Both the position numbers and the translations under genes were made by a program. From Moringa oleifera (taxonomy: Eukaryota > Streptophyta > Magnoliopsida > Brassicales > Moringaceae): a stretch of 64,000 nt of DNA. Shown one piece after another: positions 63,984 to 64,000 of the stretch. Under the pieces are notes generated by a model. The model was not told where the DNA came from, did not search any database, and saw only the letters and a list, made by a program, of their open reading frames with translations. Within the stretch, counting starts at the first letter, position 1. Each line of letters opens with the position of its first letter. The DNA lies in assembly GCA_021397835.1 (NCBI GenBank), contig JAJFZO010000094.1, forward strand, positions 7,292,001-7,356,000, written 5' to 3'.

Positions 63984-64000
63984 CTGCACAATAAATTGAC

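Overview
The window is nuclear DNA of a flowering plant, most likely a core eudicot and perhaps a rosid. The genes are intron-rich with GT..AG introns. Intergenic DNA is very AT-rich and full of simple repeats. Every recognisable protein is of plant type: chloroplast carbonic anhydrase, chloroplast DEG1 protease, plastid L-aspartate oxidase, LSF1, a CASP-like protein and an ERA1-type farnesyltransferase. I rebuilt the coding exons by hand from splice signals. For all complete models except the small first gene, the joined length is a multiple of three and the frame stays open through every junction.

Layout from left to right: a small uncertain gene (-, 366-664); ERA1/FTB, 14 exons (+, 2536-8840), with a LINE fragment in intron 7; a CASP-like protein with a long proline-rich N-terminus (+, 9529-11770); a zinc-finger DEDDh exonuclease-like gene that lacks key catalytic residues (-, 15049-16895); a kinesin-light-chain-related/CMU TPR protein (+, 22488-24894); two tandem GDSL esterase/lipase genes (-, 26305-28700 and 29551-31209); L-aspartate oxidase (-, 32225-36042); an OM47-like outer-membrane protein, 14 exons (+, 39948-45254); DEG1 (+, 45928-49015); a broken R2R3-MYB of the WEREWOLF/GLABRA1 type (+, 51209-51833); beta-carbonic anhydrase (-, 52952-55531); and the 3' part of LSF1 (-, 58856 to beyond the right edge).

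The genes do not form one pathway. Several act in chloroplasts: carbonic anhydrase, DEG1, aspartate oxidase (first step of de novo NAD synthesis) and LSF1 (starch breakdown). Their order is informative. From memory of the Arabidopsis map, CA2-WER-AO, GL1-DEG1-OM47-KLCR2 and CA1-LSF1 are separate neighbourhoods there. Here they lie in one continuous stretch, as expected of an ancestral order later split by genome duplication and gene loss.

The best finding is the MYB pseudogene. It sits exactly where WER/GL1 would be expected and carries two in-frame stops, a lost part of repeat R3, a frameshift before the C-terminal acidic motif and a lost stop codon. Second is the exonuclease-like protein, in which the D-x-E metal motif reads A-x-K and the motif III histidine is glutamine.
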